DNA from: CAJXQU01 sp965223825
GTDB lineage: Bacteria; Pseudomonadota; Gammaproteobacteria; CAJXQU01
Reading direction: 5' to 3'
Length of the DNA: 64,000 bases
Assembly (NCBI GenBank): GCA_965223825.1
Contig: OZ245018.1
Coordinates: 124,001 to 188,000 of the forward strand
The translations under genes and the position numbers were made by a program. Below, one piece after another: positions 60,860 through 64,000 of the stretch (position 1 is the stretch's first letter; the number at the start of each line of letters is the position of its first letter). Below the pieces are notes generated by a model. The model searched no databases and was not told the origin of the DNA. It saw only the letters and a program-made list of their open reading frames with translations.

Positions 60860-62623
60860 TTAGAACTTATTTGTGATCCAGACCGTTTGATAAGGCGCTA
60901 GGATTAAGTTTGCTTTCAGATCGTCGTATTTTTCACCGGTGATCAAATCGTACCACTGGTTTGTTTCAATCAGGTTGATGTCGCTGAGCAGAATACTTTG
61001 CTCTTGATCGGAAATATTATTCAAACAAAAAATGCTTTGATCACGTTGAATGCTTTGTCGCCAGAAAGCAAAAATCTGCGGACTGATCTGCAAGGTAAAT
61101 TGCGTTGCATTCGGATGAAACGCCCCTTGGTTTTTTCGAATGCGAATGAGTTGTTTAAGCGCTTCGAAAATCCGTTTGTGATGTAAATTCGCATCATCCA
61201 GTTTTTCTAACAAACTGGGCTTATCCCATTGGTGGCGATTTATAGCGCGGTTGTGACCCAGGTTTTCAACGCGTTCGTGATCGTTCTGTGTTGCGAAAAA
61301 ACTGTGAATATAAAATGCTGGCAAACCTTCCAACGCAAGCATGATCGTATGTGCGCAAATAAAACGGGCTTCTTGCCATTGATCCGCACCGTGTTGCATG
61401 GTGCCTTGCAGGGCATCAAATAGGCTGATGTTAATTTCGTAAGGTTTATTTTGGCCGTCATCCAATGCGCGCCAAGAAACTTTACCGCCGAAGTTGTGCA
61501 TGGTGTCGATCAGCTGTGTGACTTCTTCGTCGCTTAAGATTCCTTCTGCTGGGCGCAAGCCAATGCCATCGTGTGATGCGATAAAGTTAAAATACGTGGT
61601 GCCCATTTGTGCTGGCGGCATGCTCATTAACCACATGCGTAAATAATGACAATCACCGTTTAATAAGGTGTGCAGCAGCAACGGCGGCAAGGAGAAGTTG
61701 TAGATTGCGTGAGCTTCGTTCGCATTGCCGAAGTAGTCAAGGTTTTCGCGGTTTGGAATATTGGTTTCGGTAATCATTACCGCGCAAGGGTCATAGTGTT
61801 CAATCAGTGTCCTGAATAAACGTACCGCTTCATGAGTTTCTGGTAAATTTAGACAATTCGTGCCGATGGTTTTCCATAAGAATGCGACGGCATCGAGTCG
61901 AAAGACTTTCACGCCTTGTTCAAGATATAAACGAACTATGCGTGCAAACTCGACGAGAACATCCGGGTTTTTAAAATTAAGATCAACCTGATCGTGGCTG
62001 AATGTGCACCAGATGTGGCGAGTGCCGTTGACGGTCTCTACTTCTTTTAATAAAGGACTGGTGCGCGGTCGAACGACGTCAGAAAGATCCAAGCCCGGAT
62101 CGCATTCAACAAAATAGCTGGCGCCAGGTTCTTCCCCTTTTTTGTAATTCTCAAACCAGATACCGCGCGCAGAGCAATGATTGATCACCAGATCTGCCAT
62201 GAGTTTGTAATCTTGCGCGATCGCGGAAATATCATTCCAATCACCCAGACTTTCATTTACGGAGGAATAATCCATGACGGCGAAACCGTCATCCGAGCAA
62301 TAGGGGAAAAAAGGCAAAATGTGCACGCCAGTGAGTTCATCGGCGAGTTGATCGTTAAGGAATTGATGCAGAGATTGCAGCGGTTTTTCGCCTTCTTGCT
62401 TAATCGAATCACCATACGTGATGGTATAAATATCGGATTGATCCCAATTATTCGTATGCGGCGTTGGACGTTTGATCTGTGTGTGTAGATCCATTGCCTC
62501 GATCAGACGTGCGGCCAATGGCGCGTTATCCGACTCGGGGTAGAGTACGGTGAGATGTTCGATCACACGAAGTGTGAGTTCGTTTATGGCGTCATTAATG
62601 TTCTGATCGAGATTCGTATTCAA
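60860..62623 (-). CDS. GH13_18 sugar phosphorylase, probable glucosylglycerate phosphorylase
   Basis: A 587-residue alpha-amylase superfamily enzyme of the sucrose phosphorylase group. It shows GVHILPFFPYCSDDGFAVMD, ADLVINHCSARGIWF, the nucleophile region VFRLDAVAFLWK and the acid/base region ITETNIPNREN. Its length exceeds that of classic sucrose phosphorylase (about 490-500) and fits glucosylglycerate phosphorylases such as E. coli YcjM. It overlaps the synthase gene by 4 bases (TTGA, TTG start), which supports glucosylglycerate as substrate. It would yield glucose 1-phosphate and glycerate. Family firm, substrate inferred. Confidence 0.8.
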   Translation of the reverse strand: MNTNLDQNINDAINELTLRVIEHLTVLYPESDNAPLAARLIEAMDLHTQIKRPTPHTNNWDQSDIYTITYGDSIKQEGEKPLQSLHQFLNDQLADELTGVHILPFFPYCSDDGFAVMDYSSVNESLGDWNDISAIAQDYKLMADLVINHCSARGIWFENYKKGEEPGASYFVECDPGLDLSDVVRPRTSPLLKEVETVNGTRHIWCTFSHDQVDLNFKNPDVLVEFARIVRLYLEQGVKVFRLDAVAFLWKTIGTNCLNLPETHEAVRLFRTLIEHYDPCAVMITETNIPNRENLDYFGNANEAHAIYNFSLPPLLLHTLLNGDCHYLRMWLMSMPPAQMGTTYFNFIASHDGIGLRPAEGILSDEEVTQLIDTMHNFGGKVSWRALDDGQNKPYEINISLFDALQGTMQHGADQWQEARFICAHTIMLALEGLPAFYIHSFFATQNDHERVENLGHNRAINRHQWDKPSLLEKLDDANLHHKRIFEALKQLIRIRKNQGAFHPNATQFTLQISPQIFAFWRQSIQRDQSIFCLNNISDQEQSILLSDINLIETNQWYDLITGEKYDDLKANLILAPYQTVWITNKF

Positions 62624-63843
62624 GCAGCGTAGTCCTTTTTATCCTGTTCTACGGCGTCTTTGATCTGTTGCGTAATATCAGGAAGAGCGCTGTTAACACG
62701 GTTCCAGCTTGGTATGAAAGGCGTATCCATCGGGTTCTCGAGGAAATGCTTGCCGGCTTTCATGATATTTTCCGCGAACAGCTCAACCGCCTGTTCTTCT
62801 TGGTGGATGTCGAGAGTCAGTCCGTTGACCACCGCATCATTATGGTAAGTTTCAATGAAATCCAGCGCAATACGAAAATAGGATGCTTTTATGGTACGGA
62901 ATGTTTCACTAGAGAGAACAATCCCATTGGTTGCCAGTTTGCGAAAGATAGCTTTTGCGATATCAATCGACATGCGTGAGAGGCCGGTTGAGTCATCGGC
63001 TTCAGAGAGATCCTGATGTTTGTGATCATACTGATCGGCAATATCCACCTGACATATACGGTTGGTGGAATAGTTGCGATTCATTTCAGAAAGCACGCCG
63101 ATCTCGAGGCCCCAATCACTGGGAATGCGAATGTCATTTAATACATCCATGCGCATGGAAAATTCACCGGCCAGTGGGTAACGGAAGCTGTCCAGATAAT
63201 CGAGATAATCTGACGGGCCGAGAACCTTTTTCAAAGCTCTTAATAGAGGCGTGACGAGTAAGCGTGAAACACGCCCATTGATCGTGCCGCCAGCGACGCG
63301 GGAATAATAGCCTTTGCAGAATTCGTAGTTGAAGTTGGGATTCGCTACCGGATAAAACAGTCGTGCTAACAGGCCGCGATCATAAGTGACGATGTCGCAA
63401 TCATGTAGCGCGACCGCTTCGACACGATCTAATGCTTGGACATAACCAAGGCAGTACCAGACGTTGCAGCCTTTACCGAGTTCTTTGGGTGCGAGTTCTT
63501 CATTGCCGAGCAAATCTTGCACTTCTTTCATGCGTGGACCGTCGTTCCAGAGGATGTGGTGTTCTTGCGGTAGTTCAGAAAAGAACGCCAGTGCATGTTT
63601 ATAATTTTCCTCCGTGGCACGATCAAGGCCGATCACAATGTTTGAGATATAGTCGACTTCTTTTAAGTGTTTGAGAATGTTCGGCATTGCGGGGCCGGTG
63701 ATTTCAGAGTAAAGGCAGGGAAGAACTAACGTCATGGGTCGACGTTTGGAAAATCGTTTTAAATCTTTTTCGAGATCCTCAAATGAACGGTCGGAGAGGT
63801 TGTGTAATGTGGTGATAATGCCATTCTGATAAAAGTCAGCCAT
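62620..63843 (-). CDS. gpgS: Glucosyl-3-phosphoglycerate synthase (GpgS-like)
   Basis: A 407-residue GT-A glycosyltransferase. TLVLPCLYSEITGPAMPNIL, IVIGLDRATEENY, ALHDCDIV with the metal-binding Asp residues, and WGLEIGVLSEMNR fit the roughly 400-residue GpgS proteins of halophiles. It should couple an NDP-glucose with 3-phosphoglycerate. Mannosyl-3-phosphoglycerate synthase is a related alternative. It starts one base after the stop of a phosphatase gene and overlaps the phosphorylase gene, giving a three-gene operon. Confidence 0.82.
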   Translation of the reverse strand: MADFYQNGIITTLHNLSDRSFEDLEKDLKRFSKRRPMTLVLPCLYSEITGPAMPNILKHLKEVDYISNIVIGLDRATEENYKHALAFFSELPQEHHILWNDGPRMKEVQDLLGNEELAPKELGKGCNVWYCLGYVQALDRVEAVALHDCDIVTYDRGLLARLFYPVANPNFNYEFCKGYYSRVAGGTINGRVSRLLVTPLLRALKKVLGPSDYLDYLDSFRYPLAGEFSMRMDVLNDIRIPSDWGLEIGVLSEMNRNYSTNRICQVDIADQYDHKHQDLSEADDSTGLSRMSIDIAKAIFRKLATNGIVLSSETFRTIKASYFRIALDFIETYHNDAVVNGLTLDIHQEEQAVELFAENIMKAGKHFLENPMDTPFIPSWNRVNSALPDITQQIKDAVEQDKKDYAA

Positions 63844-63844
63844 G

Positions 63845-64000
63845 TCAGCAGTTTCCTGTTTGTTTCAGTAGATCAAGCACCGCGCGGTTCCAACCAGCGG
63901 GGCCTGTCGCATCGGTAATGATAGCATCATCGCGTTCCGGGAGTGCTGGCAGCGGGTTCACCGGAGAACGGATAATCACGGGATAATCGGCGACGCGCAG
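63845..64000 (-). CDS. Glucosyl/mannosyl-3-phosphoglycerate phosphatase, C-terminal end (partial)
   Basis: The last 51 codons of a gene cut by the window edge. The product ends TDATGPAGWNRAVLDLLK, resembling the end of HAD-IIB mannosyl-3-phosphoglycerate phosphatases (MPGP/YedP group). It would remove phosphate from the GpgS product to give glucosylglycerate. The stop lies one base before the gpgS ATG. Confidence 0.68.
   Translation of the reverse strand: MRVADYPVIIRSPVNPLPALPERDDAIITDATGPAGWNRAVLDLLKQTGNC

Noticed and set aside
60860..62623. Annotation as plain sucrose phosphorylase
   Set aside because: Length is nearer to glucosylglycerate phosphorylases and the gene overlaps a GpgS-like synthase gene; not excluded, but less likely.
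1..64000. tRNA, rRNA, CRISPR arrays, insertion sequences, phage genes
   Set aside because: No cloverleaf, regularly spaced repeat, transposase or integrase motif was seen on either strand by reading; a tRNAscan or IS search would settle weak cases.

Overview
The window looks like chromosome of a gammaproteobacterial methylotroph, most like Methylophaga or a close relative. A methylene-tetrahydromethanopterin dehydrogenase (mtdB) shows H4MPT-linked C1 oxidation. The order accBC-prmA-DUF3426-dusB-fis-purHD, plus slyX and MSHA-type pilus genes, point to Gammaproteobacteria. A sigma-28 type promoter before a chemoreceptor gene suggests motility, and glucosylglycerate-type solute genes suggest a saline habitat. 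The genus is an inference; no rRNA or tRNA gene was seen.

Layout. 1-6.2 kb: end of a gamma-glutamyltransferase gene, a DUF1223 protein, a PqiA-like membrane protein, a RelA-type alarmone synthetase, a chorismate-lyase-like protein, slyX and a nucleotidase. 6.3-16.1 kb: purC, mtdB, then a reverse-strand central carbon cluster tkt-gap-pgk-pyk-fba and a thioredoxin-fold protein. 16.2-19.6 kb: the methyl cycle genes metK, ahcY, metF. 19.7-34.7 kb: a sigma-54 type response regulator and an MSHA-like type IV pilus or secretion cluster that ends in two unusual pseudopilins, one of 776 residues. 34.8-38.4 kb: typA, dtd, a TatD hydrolase and a thioesterase. 38.4-43.1 kb: hemF (reverse), then hisB-hisH, a possible 18-codon ORF, and a RimB-RimK-aspartoacylase-like cassette. 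43.2-51.6 kb: a reverse-strand block aroQ-accB-accC-prmA-DUF3426-dusB-fis-purH-purD. 51.7-56.2 kb: a NIF3 protein, a small lipoprotein, rsgA, an ABC exporter and an AmiS/UreI channel. 56.2-60.7 kb: a candidate small RNA, a chemoreceptor and a GGDEF-EAL protein. 60.8-64 kb: an operon for making and phosphorolysing a glucosylglycerate-type solute, cut by the window end.

How the genes work together. MtdB oxidises formaldehyde-derived C1 units. The tkt-gap-pgk-pyk-fba cluster fits the transketolase, aldolase and lower-glycolysis steps that a ribulose monophosphate methylotroph needs. MetK, AhcY and MetF supply and recycle methyl groups. The pilus cluster has assembly ATPase, platform, secretin, ASKHA/PilN-, PilO- and PilP-like parts, but no ordinary major pilin, prepilin peptidase or retraction ATPase in view.

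Least ordinary parts: the two head-sharing pseudopilins, the RimB-RimK-deacylase cassette, the solute operon holding both synthesis and phosphorolysis genes, the candidate small RNA at 56.46-56.58 kb, and a roughly fourfold excess of GATC in the stretches counted by hand. No phage, insertion sequence, CRISPR array or defence system was found.
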